This document shows, one piece after another, positions 1 through 7,840 of a DNA stretch of 64,000 nucleotides. A program made the translations under genes and the position numbers. The DNA is from Candidatus Gastranaerophilales bacterium (lineage in GTDB: Bacteria; Cyanobacteriota; Vampirovibrionia; Gastranaerophilales; Gastranaerophilaceae), in the NCBI GenBank assembly GCA_944326545.1, contig CALVEH010000005.1:78600-142599 (forward strand). The letters are read 5' to 3'. The notes under the pieces are model-generated. The model searched no databases and was not told where the DNA came from. It saw only the letters and a program-made list of their open reading frames with translations. The stretch's first letter is position 1; the number at the start of each line of letters is the position of its first letter.

Positions 1-1
1 T

Positions 2-544
2 TTTAGAATATTTGCTTTTGTTGGCATAGTTTGCTTGGCTGTGTCGAGTTTAATGTTCGGTTTTTTGAACCTTGAGTTTTCAATGATAAACATTATTGTT
101 CCGAATGTGATTTTTGGTTTTTCAGTTGGTTTGACTATAACTGTTTTAACAACAGTATCAATGGATACAATAAGTAATGCGCAAATGACTAATGCAAGCG
201 GTGTGCAAAACTTGATAAAAAACCTTGGTGCAGCTATTGGAACATCTCTTGTTGCAACGATGGTTTCAAGGTATTCACAAGCTTTTCAGCATAATCTTGT
301 TGAATATTTAAATACTCAAAATAATGTTTATATGGAAAGACTATCAGTTTTAACATCTTATTTTTGTCAGTATGATGTATTTTCCGTTGCTCAGGCAAAG
401 GCACAGGGGATGCTTTATAACCAGCTTATACAACAATCAACACTCTCAGCTTATATTGAAACCTTTAGGGTTTGGGGGCTTATCACTTTGGTGTGTTTGC
501 CCCTGCTTCTTTTATATGGCAAAAGTAAAAAGTCTAAAAGTTGA
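2..544 (+). CDS. MFS drug exporter, DHA2 (EmrB/QacA) type, C-terminal part
   Basis: The reading frame is open from base 2, so the gene begins before the window. About 180 C-terminal residues are visible. They contain long hydrophobic segments, a polar stretch matching the NASGVQNLIKNLGAAIGTS region that EmrB/QacA-type 14-helix transporters carry late in the sequence, a periplasmic loop, and a last membrane helix ending in a basic KSKKSKS tail. The family is known to export drugs or organic compounds by proton antiport across the inner membrane. The substrate cannot be told. The stop lies 41 bases before rimO. Confidence 0.75.
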   Translation, partial: FRIFAFVGIVCLAVSSLMFGFLNLEFSMINIIVPNVIFGFSVGLTITVLTTVSMDTISNAQMTNASGVQNLIKNLGAAIGTSLVATMVSRYSQAFQHNLVEYLNTQNNVYMERLSVLTSYFCQYDVFSVAQAKAQGMLYNQLIQQSTLSAYIETFRVWGLITLVCLPLLLLYGKSKKSKS

Positions 545-585
545 TTTCTTATAACTAAATTTTATTTTTTGGATAGAATAAAAAT

Positions 586-1902
586 ATGACTAAATTGAAA
601 AATAAAATTGCGTTAATAAATCACGGCTGTGCAAAAAATCTTGTTGACTCAGAACTTATGCTTGGGATGCTGTCTCAAGAAGGTTTTAGCATTACGCTGA
701 ATGATGATGAAGCTGATATAGTTATTATTAATACTTGCTCTTTTATCCACGATGCTGAGCAGGAATCTGTTCAATCAATAATCGAGATGGTGAACAAAGG
801 TAAGAAAATTATTATTACAGGATGTTTGCCTCAAAAACATAAAAAAGAATTGAAAAAAGCAGTGCCTGAGGCTCTTGCAATGCTTGGTACATCTGATATC
901 TCAGCTATTGTTGATGCGGTTAAATCAGTTGCTCAGCAAGATGATTATTTTTGTAAAATTTCAGAAAAACCGATATACGAATATCCGGAAAATGTTCAAA
1001 GACAGCAAATCACTGTTGGCTCAAGTTCTTATCTTAAAATAGCTGAAGGCTGTAATTATCAGTGCGGTTACTGTATTATTCCAAAATTAAGAGGACCGTA
1101 TCGTTCAAGAACGATTGAAAATATTGTTGAGGAAGCAAAAGAACTTGGCAAAAAAGGTGTTTCGGAAATTGTTTTAATTGCACAAGATACAACAGCATAC
1201 GGGGTTGATTTGTATAAAAAACCGTCTTTGGCAAAGCTGTTGAAAGAATTGAATAAGGTTGAAGAAATAAATTGGATACGTGTAATGTACACATATCCGT
1301 CAATGTTTGATGATGAATTAATTGATGCATATGCAAATTGCGATAAAGTTGTAAAATATGTTGATATTCCGCTACAACATTCTCATCCGGAAATGCTAAA
1401 AGCAATGCGTCGTCCGGTGATGGATTATAAAGATTTTATTTCTAAATTAAGAGATAAAATCAAAGGCGTTGCTATAAGGACAACTTTCATTGTTGGTTAC
1501 CCTGGGGAAACTCAAGAAATGTTTGAACATTTGTACGAGTTTACTAAATGGGCTAAATTTGACAAAATGGGAGCTTTTGAATTTTCGAAAGAAAAAGGTA
1601 CATACGCTTATTCTCTACCAGAACAGGTTCCAGCAAGAATAAAAAAACAGCGTAAGAATAAACTTATGAAACTTCAACAAAAGATTTCTTTAGAGGTAAA
1701 CAAGAGCTTTTTGGGAAGAGAAATCCCTTGTATTATAGAGTCAGTAGGCAGTGATGGTGCAGTTGTTGCCCGTTCATACAGAGATGCACCCGAGGTAGAT
1801 GGGTTAGTCTATATAGAAACAGACGATATCCCAGTCCCGGGTGATATAGAAACTGTTAAAATCACTGGTTGCGATGAATACGATTTGTATGGCAATTTAT
1901 AG
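586..1902 (+). CDS. rimO: Ribosomal protein S12 methylthiotransferase RimO
   Basis: Radical-SAM enzyme that adds a methylthio group to the conserved aspartate of ribosomal protein S12. The 438-residue length is typical. The N-terminal UPF0004 domain has the cluster cysteines C15 (in GCAKNLVDSE, close to the RimO-type GCPKNLVDSE), C51 and C80. The radical-SAM motif is C156-x3-C160-x2-C163. A TRAM-like C-terminal domain follows from about residue 370. The GCxKNLVDSE signature favours RimO over the tRNA enzyme MiaB. The stop codon abuts the stop of the convergent gene at 1903 with no space for a terminator. Confidence 0.95.
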   Translation: MTKLKNKIALINHGCAKNLVDSELMLGMLSQEGFSITLNDDEADIVIINTCSFIHDAEQESVQSIIEMVNKGKKIIITGCLPQKHKKELKKAVPEALAMLGTSDISAIVDAVKSVAQQDDYFCKISEKPIYEYPENVQRQQITVGSSSYLKIAEGCNYQCGYCIIPKLRGPYRSRTIENIVEEAKELGKKGVSEIVLIAQDTTAYGVDLYKKPSLAKLLKELNKVEEINWIRVMYTYPSMFDDELIDAYANCDKVVKYVDIPLQHSHPEMLKAMRRPVMDYKDFISKLRDKIKGVAIRTTFIVGYPGETQEMFEHLYEFTKWAKFDKMGAFEFSKEKGTYAYSLPEQVPARIKKQRKNKLMKLQQKISLEVNKSFLGREIPCIIESVGSDGAVVARSYRDAPEVDGLVYIETDDIPVPGDIETVKITGCDEYDLYGNL

Positions 1903-2424
1903 TTAGCTTAAGATGTTTCTTTTGCCTGTTGCCATTGTGTCGTTATCAAATATTCCTGCTGCTTTCTTTTCTGCAGAAGGAAAATCGAACGCATTTTGCT
2001 CATAAAGGTTCAAATTTTCTTTTTCGTTTTTACCTTTTTGTAGCTCTGCGATTTTTTGCTGTATTAGATTTTGTTGATTTTTAAGCTTTGTTATTTGGTC
2101 ATCAATAGTGCCTTTGTCGTATTGTCCGAGAACAAATTGCCAAAATTTTAAAGAGTCGATTTGTGAGTTAGCATTCTTTAAATCCTGCATATTTGTACTG
2201 ATTTTTGGATCAATACCCAACAGCTTATTTTGAAGAATTTGGGTGTTTTCTTCTTTTATTTTTTCTGCTAATTCTTCTCTATATTTTTGTATTCTTTTGT
2301 TGTAATCTTCGACTGATTCCATCATACCGCGTGATAGCTGCGAAGTCGTATAGTACGCCTGCATTTGCTTTTGCAGTATTGGATCAGAAGACATTGGTGT
2401 TAGTCCCATAATCCTATTCCCCAA
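1903..2424 (-). CDS. Hypothetical coiled-coil protein without signal peptide
   Basis: I do not recognise a family. The 173-residue product starts with a Met/Pro/Gln-rich stretch (MGNRIMGLTPMSSDP), then two charged helical regions (about 35-65 and 75-145) with heptad-like spacing that look like coiled coils. There is no signal peptide or membrane segment. It sits alone, convergent with and abutting rimO. The Met/Gln-rich leaderless start resembles the orphan proteins at 29901, 33614 and 48407. Expression as a real protein is likely from length and a clean reading frame; function is unknown. Confidence 0.6.
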   Translation of the reverse strand: MGNRIMGLTPMSSDPILQKQMQAYYTTSQLSRGMMESVEDYNKRIQKYREELAEKIKEENTQILQNKLLGIDPKISTNMQDLKNANSQIDSLKFWQFVLGQYDKGTIDDQITKLKNQQNLIQQKIAELQKGKNEKENLNLYEQNAFDFPSAEKKAAGIFDNDTMATGKRNILS

Positions 2425-2459
2425 GTTCAGTTATAATCTTCCCTATATATATAAAAACA

Positions 2460-2678
2460 TTTCTCACTCTAAAATTGCTTGTTTTTAAATTGCGCTTTAC
2501 AATTCTACAAAGTAGCATGACAAAACTATAAGCGTGCGATAATATTTATATATAGTTGAGATTAGTGAGGATCAGGGCTATTAACGACAAGATTTTTGAT
2601 AATTCGGGTTCGGAGAAAAAGGAAGGCCCCTGTTCTAAATCAAAGACAAATTCTAATCCGAATCAAAAAGGGGAAAAT
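2460..2678 (+). other. Non-coding leader with possible stem
   Basis: Between the divergent starts at 2424 and 2679. The first part is AT-rich and promoter-like (TATATATA-type runs near 2447 and 2549). From about 2570 the sequence becomes less AT-rich and can form a stem CAGGGC/GCCCCTG (about 2574-2634), so the mRNA of the 2679 gene may carry a structured 5' leader. I could not match it to a known riboswitch. Confidence 0.3.
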
Positions 2679-3128
2679 ATGACAAGTCCTATGACACAAA
2701 TTAATACTTTTGCCGATATAAATGACAAAAGCAATCTTAGTGCATCTTCATTACTTTCAAAGGCGGGTGTTCCTATTTCTCATATTGTTGCTGCAGATAA
2801 TTATATGTTTGTTAAAAAAATCTACGGAACTCCTGTTGTTAAAAGTAGAATTACCAATAAAGATAAAGCATTGTTGGGTAAATATGATTTTAACCAACTT
2901 GAATATACTACTGTAAAGCAAATCAATGAAGAACTTGAATTGTTGAAAAAATGGTCATCTTCTTTGGATGCATCTCTTAAAACAGATGCTGATAACATTA
3001 TAGATATAAGATTGAAAGAACTTAAGTATCTTGCAGCTTGCAGATATACACTTATTACAAATGAAATTTACAACGGATATATTGCATTAGAAAAATATTT
3101 TGAAGATATTTCTAAGTATTCTATCTAA
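2679..3128 (+). CDS. Hypothetical helical protein
   Basis: 149 residues from the ATG at 2679, which has a good AAAAAGGGG Shine-Dalgarno eight bases before it. The frame is open further upstream to 2556, but that part is rich in Lys/Ser/Asn and has no ribosome site, so it is probably leader. The protein (MTSPMTQINTFADIN...) has no signal peptide or clear membrane span, and its C-terminal half is predicted mostly helical with Leu/Lys/Glu repeats. No family recognised. Confidence 0.6.
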   Translation: MTSPMTQINTFADINDKSNLSASSLLSKAGVPISHIVAADNYMFVKKIYGTPVVKSRITNKDKALLGKYDFNQLEYTTVKQINEELELLKKWSSSLDASLKTDADNIIDIRLKELKYLAACRYTLITNEIYNGYIALEKYFEDISKYSI

Positions 3129-3225
3129 TATTAACAATTGTAAAAAATAGAGGTTAATTTATCAAATATTTGCCTTTAGTTGTTTTTTACTGTGTAAGGA
3201 AATGTGTGAAAGATAAGGAAGTGTT

Positions 3226-3669
3226 ATGTCTAAAGTTTTATTTTTAGTGTCACCTACTTTAAACTCTTTTGTAGACAAAAGAAAAGGTACGTCAGGTAAT
3301 AAAATTGACTGTGCATTCCAACATTTTAAAAACGGAATGACATCAAATGTTCAAATTGGTGTAGTTGCCGGTGCTACAGCTTTGGCTGGTAAAGTGGCTT
3401 TTAATTCTGCTGTTAAAAAAGCACCTGAGTTGGCTGCTCAGTTAGAAGGCAAAGGTATTCTTACAAAGATTGCAAAATATATCAGTGCAGCTCCAAAACC
3501 TGTAAAAATTGCGGCTGGTGCGTTGATTGGCTTGAGCTTGCTTGTACGTTCTTATAAAACAGGTAAGATTGAGCAAAAATACTTAGACAGAGCTCAGTTT
3601 GTTGACCATACATTCTCTTTGGATGGAGAAGGTTCAAAGACTACAGCTAAGTCAGCCCCGTTGAAGTAA
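3226..3669 (+). CDS. Hypothetical small membrane-associated protein
   Basis: 147 residues. Two hydrophobic Ala/Gly-rich segments (about 44-62 and 92-108) could span or associate with a membrane; the C-terminus is Lys/Thr/Ser-rich. No Sec signal sequence and no recognised domain. The Ala/Gly-rich helices flanked by Lys recall the central segment of the large orphan protein at 29901. A good terminator follows at 3681. Confidence 0.55.
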   Translation: MSKVLFLVSPTLNSFVDKRKGTSGNKIDCAFQHFKNGMTSNVQIGVVAGATALAGKVAFNSAVKKAPELAAQLEGKGILTKIAKYISAAPKPVKIAAGALIGLSLLVRSYKTGKIEQKYLDRAQFVDHTFSLDGEGSKTTAKSAPLK

Positions 3670-3680
3670 GTTTTAGTTAT

Positions 3681-3719
3681 AAAAAAAGAGGCAACCATTA
3701 AAGGTCGCCTCTTTTTTTT
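3681..3719. terminator. Bidirectional intrinsic terminator
   Basis: A-rich arm then AGAGGC...GCCTCT stem with T-runs on both strands (one G/A mismatch in the longer pairing). It lies between the convergent genes ending at 3669 and 3731 and can serve both. Confidence 0.85.
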
Positions 3720-3730
3720 ATGTATTTAAT

Positions 3731-4420
3731 TCAATTGATAAAGTAATTTTCGCCGTCTTCAGTAAGTGTGTATTCTGTAAATTCATTTGTACCGGTTAAA
3801 TCTGGAACTATTTTTACAAGATTTTGTTTAATTGCTTCATCTATTGTTCCGTGATCTATTGGTGCGCCGGTTGTGGGTACAAGTTTTGAATTTAGTTGTT
3901 TGATCGTAAAGCGTTCTTTGTTTTCAACATTAAGTGTGTATAATCCTGCAACTATGAGTTTATCAATGTCATTTTGAGGATTATATGAGTTTAAATATTC
4001 TTGAAAATCTGATGTAATTTCTTTTTTCTCAACAACTTCTGTTTTAGGGTTTTCTATAGACTCTGCCAGTGTTTGTTCAAAATTTATTTCTGCGATGGTT
4101 TCTTCTTTTGTATCGCTAAAATCAAAAGTTGGTGTAGTCATATCATTTATAGAAGTTAGTGCTTTTACGTTTAAAAAACCGCTTCTTTGAGAAGGTGTTT
4201 CTTGTTGCTCTTGCTCTTCAGGAAGAAAAGGTTTTTCTTCTTCGTTAGCGTTTGTTTGGTTGTTATTATCTTCTATCGCCTTTTTAGGAGGTTCGACATA
4301 GTCTCCTCTGACAACTCCATTAATCCAATCGGAAAGTTGTTGTTCAAAAGTGAATTTGTCGTTTGTTGAAAATTCAAATTCTATGTCGCCTTTTCTTATT
4401 TTAAAGTAATATTCGTGCAT
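3731..4420 (-). CDS. Hypothetical protein with acidic linker and winged-helix-like C-terminus
   Basis: 229 residues. An N-terminal module of about 40 residues (MHEYYFKIRKGDIEFEFSTN) is followed by a long Glu/Asn/Gln-rich linker (about 45-140) and a compact C-terminal domain (about 145-229) of alternating helices and strands resembling a winged-helix fold; that fold call is only an impression. No membrane segment. Its start is one base from the stop of gcvPB, so it is translated from the same transcript, but a link to glycine metabolism is not evident. Confidence 0.6.
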   Translation of the reverse strand: MHEYYFKIRKGDIEFEFSTNDKFTFEQQLSDWINGVVRGDYVEPPKKAIEDNNNQTNANEEEKPFLPEEQEQQETPSQRSGFLNVKALTSINDMTTPTFDFSDTKEETIAEINFEQTLAESIENPKTEVVEKKEITSDFQEYLNSYNPQNDIDKLIVAGLYTLNVENKERFTIKQLNSKLVPTTGAPIDHGTIDEAIKQNLVKIVPDLTGTNEFTEYTLTEDGENYFIN

Positions 4421-4421
4421 C

Positions 4422-5870
4422 TTACATTGAATCCTTTTTATATCTTAAGTCCAAATGTCTTGCGGCATTTGTTTCATCAACTCTTTTTACTGGAGTGCAA
4501 TGAGGTGCCGAAAGTACGTTTTGCGGATTGTTTTTTACTTCTTCCGCTATGTTTTTCATAACTTCTATAAATTCATCCAAACGGGCTTTATTTTCTGTTT
4601 CTGTAGGTTCGATCATCATTGCCTCAGATACAATAAGCGGGAAATAAACCGTTGGCGGGTGGAATTTGTAATCCATTAATCTTTTTGCTATTTCGAGCGT
4701 GTGAACTCCGTTTGCCTTTTGTTTATCACCTGATAAAACAAATTCATGCATACAAGTATAGTCATAAGGCAAGTCGTAGTATTCTTTTAGCTTTTCTTTA
4801 AGATAGTTTGCATTTAAAACAGCATCTTGTGATGCTTGTTTTAGTTTGTCGCCTTTCATAAGGATGTATGCGTATGCTTTAACCAAAACTCCAAAATTGC
4901 CTTGGAATTCTTTTATTTTTCCTATTGTGTTTTTGAGGTCGTATTTTCTAACGTATTTTTCACCATCAAAGTCAACAACCGGTACAGGTAAAAATTCTTT
5001 CAGACGTTCAACAACACCAACAGGGCCTGCTCCTGGGCCTCCTCCTCCGTGTGGGGTTGAAAATGTTTTATGTAAGTTTAGGTGAACGATATCAAACCCC
5101 ATTTGTTTTGGGGTTGTTATTCCCATAATTGCATTAAAGTTTGCTCCGTCATAGTAGAGTAAAGAACCGTTTTCGTGCGCAATTTTAGAGATTTCTGATA
5201 TATTTTCCTCAAACAACCCGAGGGTATTTGGGTTTGTCATCATTATTGCTGCTATTTCGTCTTTATGCTCTTCGTAAAGTTTTTTGAGATGGTCAACGTC
5301 AACTTGTCCTTTGTTGTTGCTGTCCACTTTTACAATATCAAATCCGCACATACCTGCAGAAGCTGGGTTTGTTCCGTGGGCAGAATCAGGAATGATAACT
5401 TTTGTTCTTTGCGGTTGATTGTTTACTTTAAAGTAGTGTTTTACAATCATCATTCCGCAAAGTTCACCATGGGCACCTGCTGAACCTTGCAGAGTTATTG
5501 CATCCATTCCTGTAACTTTTTTTAATGCTTCTTGCAATTTATACATTAATTCAAGTGCGCCTTGAGCATCTTCGTCATTTTGCAACGGATGAAGGCTTGT
5601 AAAACCTTCTAAAGAAGCAAGATATTCGTTCACTTTTGGGTTGTACTTCATTGTACAGGAACCTAAAGGGTAAAAGCCTGACTCTACGCAAAAGTTTTTA
5701 TCAGAAAGCTCTTTAAAGTGTCTCATTGCTTCTAGTTCACTGACTTCAGGAAGTTCTGCAGATTTTTTTCTTAAAAACTCTTGAGGAAGAAAGTCTGTGT
5801 TTAATTCTTCATCAGTAAGAGTTATTCCATTCATTCCTTTTATAGATTTTTCAAATATTAATTTTGTCAT
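4422..5870 (-). CDS. gcvPB: Glycine dehydrogenase (decarboxylating) subunit 2
   Basis: PLP-binding subunit of the two-subunit P-protein of the glycine cleavage system, which decarboxylates glycine and passes the aminomethyl group to lipoyl GcvH. The 482-residue length is normal for subunit 2. The PLP lysine is K268 in HLNLHKTFSTPHGGGGPG, and SAHGTNPASA and DGANFNAIMG are conserved family stretches. Start set by an AGGAG ten bases upstream. Unusually, gcvPA, gcvT and gcvH are not adjacent: the upstream neighbour is a divergent transporter protein and the downstream one an orphan. Confidence 0.95.
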   Translation of the reverse strand: MTKLIFEKSIKGMNGITLTDEELNTDFLPQEFLRKKSAELPEVSELEAMRHFKELSDKNFCVESGFYPLGSCTMKYNPKVNEYLASLEGFTSLHPLQNDEDAQGALELMYKLQEALKKVTGMDAITLQGSAGAHGELCGMMIVKHYFKVNNQPQRTKVIIPDSAHGTNPASAGMCGFDIVKVDSNNKGQVDVDHLKKLYEEHKDEIAAIMMTNPNTLGLFEENISEISKIAHENGSLLYYDGANFNAIMGITTPKQMGFDIVHLNLHKTFSTPHGGGGPGAGPVGVVERLKEFLPVPVVDFDGEKYVRKYDLKNTIGKIKEFQGNFGVLVKAYAYILMKGDKLKQASQDAVLNANYLKEKLKEYYDLPYDYTCMHEFVLSGDKQKANGVHTLEIAKRLMDYKFHPPTVYFPLIVSEAMMIEPTETENKARLDEFIEVMKNIAEEVKNNPQNVLSAPHCTPVKRVDETNAARHLDLRYKKDSM

Positions 5871-5905
5871 TTATTATTACTCCTCACCTTATACATGTTA
5901 AGGAT

Positions 5906-5941
5906 TTGCGCCTCTTGTGTCAATCATTATATAATCAATGT
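5906..5941 (+). promoter_or_regulatory. Sigma70-type promoter placing the +1 at the ATG
   Basis: TTGCGC (5906-5911), an 18-base spacer and TATAAT (5930-5935). The ATG of the next gene starts at 5942, only six bases after the -10, so transcripts from this promoter would be essentially leaderless. No Shine-Dalgarno is seen before 5942. Confidence 0.55.
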
Positions 5942-7177
5942 ATGGATAAGAATTTTAAGTTAACGGTTATAATATCTTTAGTCTGCATTGTAGCAGTGAG
6001 TATAGTTTATTTATGGGCTAAACCTCAAGAAAAAAACAATAATGAAGTAGTTTTTTGGTCACTTCAAATGGGGACTTTTGATGGTTATATGAAGCCATTA
6101 ATAGCTGAGTTTGAAAAACAAAACCCAGATATTAAAATAAAATGGATTGATGTTCCGTATTCTGAGGGGGAAAAGCGAACTCTCGCTTCTATTTTGAGTT
6201 CTACCCCGCCTGATCTTGTTAACTTAACTCCTGATTTTTCAAGCGTTTTGGCTCAAAAACAGGCTCTTGAATACATAGATTGCAAAAAACTTAATTCTTA
6301 CAACAAACAGATTGTTCAGTCTTTAATGGTGGATGACAAGTGTTATGCTGTACCTTTTTATGCTACTTCGTCTGTGACTTTTTATAACAAACAGTTGCTT
6401 CAAAAAGCAGGGGTAAAAAAAATTCCTGCTACATACAATCAGCTAAATGAAATAGCACCTTTGATAAAGTCTAAAACAGGCGCATTTGTCACAATGCCTA
6501 CACTAACTGAAAATGATACTCTTTTAAAAATACTGAATAAGTCTGATATAAATACTCCTGAAACCTTTGTTACGGATAAATCTGTACAAATTTTTAACGG
6601 ATACAGGAAGTTATATCAAAATGACCTTATTCCAAAAGAATCTGTTACTCAAAACCATCAAGAAGCTCTTGAAAAGTATATGTCAGGTCAGCTTGCTTTT
6701 ATTCAATCAGGGGCAAATTTCTTGAATATAGTTAAAGAAAATGCACCTCAGGTATTTAAATACACTGATGTATCTTCTCAACTTGTTGGAGACAACGGCA
6801 AATATGATGTTTCTATTATGAATTTAATCATACCAGCACGTGCTAAACACAAAGATGGAGCATTGAGATTTGCTCTGTTTTTAACTAACAAACAAAATCA
6901 AATAGAACTTGCTAAGTTAACAACTGTATTGCCTGTTAATAACGAAGCTTTGAAAGATGAGTATTTTAATACGTTTGATAAAAATGATGTTATTTCAAAA
7001 GCCAGAGTATTAAGCTCTAAACAGCTAAGCAATTTGCAAAAACAGGTTAAGTTTAAAAATAATCACAAGGAAATTTTGACCCTTTTAAATACGACTGTTC
7101 AACAAATATTGCTTGAGAATGGTAGTATTAAAGAAAAACTTGAAACAGCAGCCGATAACTGGAAAAGATTGGAATAA
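5942..7177 (+). CDS. ABC transporter extracellular solute-binding protein, family 1
   Basis: 411 residues. Residues 8-28 form a hydrophobic N-terminal signal/anchor without a lipobox cysteine, so the protein is probably held at the outer face of the inner membrane or cleaved by signal peptidase. The remainder fits family 1 binding proteins: VVFWSLQMG start, ...FEKQNPDIKIKW, then DLVNLTPDF and the conserved YNKQLLQKAGV stretch. These proteins normally bind oligosaccharides. No permease or ATPase is nearby; instead an M14 peptidase follows after three bases. The frame extends to 5864 but the ATG at 5942 matches the signal sequence. Confidence 0.85.
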   Translation: MDKNFKLTVIISLVCIVAVSIVYLWAKPQEKNNNEVVFWSLQMGTFDGYMKPLIAEFEKQNPDIKIKWIDVPYSEGEKRTLASILSSTPPDLVNLTPDFSSVLAQKQALEYIDCKKLNSYNKQIVQSLMVDDKCYAVPFYATSSVTFYNKQLLQKAGVKKIPATYNQLNEIAPLIKSKTGAFVTMPTLTENDTLLKILNKSDINTPETFVTDKSVQIFNGYRKLYQNDLIPKESVTQNHQEALEKYMSGQLAFIQSGANFLNIVKENAPQVFKYTDVSSQLVGDNGKYDVSIMNLIIPARAKHKDGALRFALFLTNKQNQIELAKLTTVLPVNNEALKDEYFNTFDKNDVISKARVLSSKQLSNLQKQVKFKNNHKEILTLLNTTVQQILLENGSIKEKLETAADNWKRLE

Positions 7178-7180
7178 TAA

Positions 7181-7840
7181 ATGATATTTGCCGATTTAGA
7201 AGTAAAAATAAACTCCAAAAATGGTAATGAAATACTATTGCTCAAAAGAGAACCGTCAACAGATTACGACAAAACAGTGCTTGTTATAGGCTGTTTTCAT
7301 GGTGATGAGCCTGATGGCGAATATCTTATAAACAAGTACCTTTCAGAACGTTCAATGACTAAAAACAGGCTTTTGTTTATTCCTTGTTTAAATCCTGACG
7401 GAAAATCAAATAATGTTAGAACTAACGCTAACGGGGTTGATTTAAATCGTAACTTCCCTACTAAAAACTGGGAAAAGACAGATTGTTCTTCAGAAAACAT
7501 TTATTATGGCGGAAATGCTCCTGCAAGTGAAGATGAAACTCGTTTTATTATATACATAATTGAAAAATATCAACCTGATTTAATTATTACCCTTCACGAG
7601 CCATACAGTGTTGTTAATTATGATGGGCCAGCTAAAGAAATTGCACAAAAGATTTCTGAAATTACAGGTTACAAGGTTGAAGAATCTATAGGATACCCAA
7701 CGCCGGGAAGCTTTGGTACATATTGCGGGGTAGAAAAAAATATTCCGACAATCACTTTGGAATTGCCGGAAAAATCTGATAAAGATTTGTTATGGGATAA
7801 AACCAAAGGAATCTTTGATTTTATCGCTAATTCTTTTTAA
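7181..7840 (+). CDS. M14-family zinc carboxypeptidase, MpaA-like murein peptide amidase
   Basis: 219 residues. The zinc site is readable: H and E in FHGDEPDGE (about residues 46-49), the substrate loop NANGVDLNRNFP, a later H in ITLHEPYS, and the catalytic E in ITLELPE near the end. This short M14 layout with NPDG and GVDLNRNFP is typical of MpaA, which removes the terminal diamino acid from cell-wall peptides in the cytoplasm. No signal peptide. It begins three bases after the solute-binding protein, so the two are co-transcribed, suggesting uptake and recycling of wall-derived material. Confidence 0.8.
   Translation: MIFADLEVKINSKNGNEILLLKREPSTDYDKTVLVIGCFHGDEPDGEYLINKYLSERSMTKNRLLFIPCLNPDGKSNNVRTNANGVDLNRNFPTKNWEKTDCSSENIYYGGNAPASEDETRFIIYIIEKYQPDLIITLHEPYSVVNYDGPAKEIAQKISEITGYKVEESIGYPTPGSFGTYCGVEKNIPTITLELPEKSDKDLLWDKTKGIFDFIANSF

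Noticed and set aside
2570..2678. c-di-GMP or glycine riboswitch before the 2679 gene
   Set aside because: No conserved core of either class could be matched; only one stem is visible.
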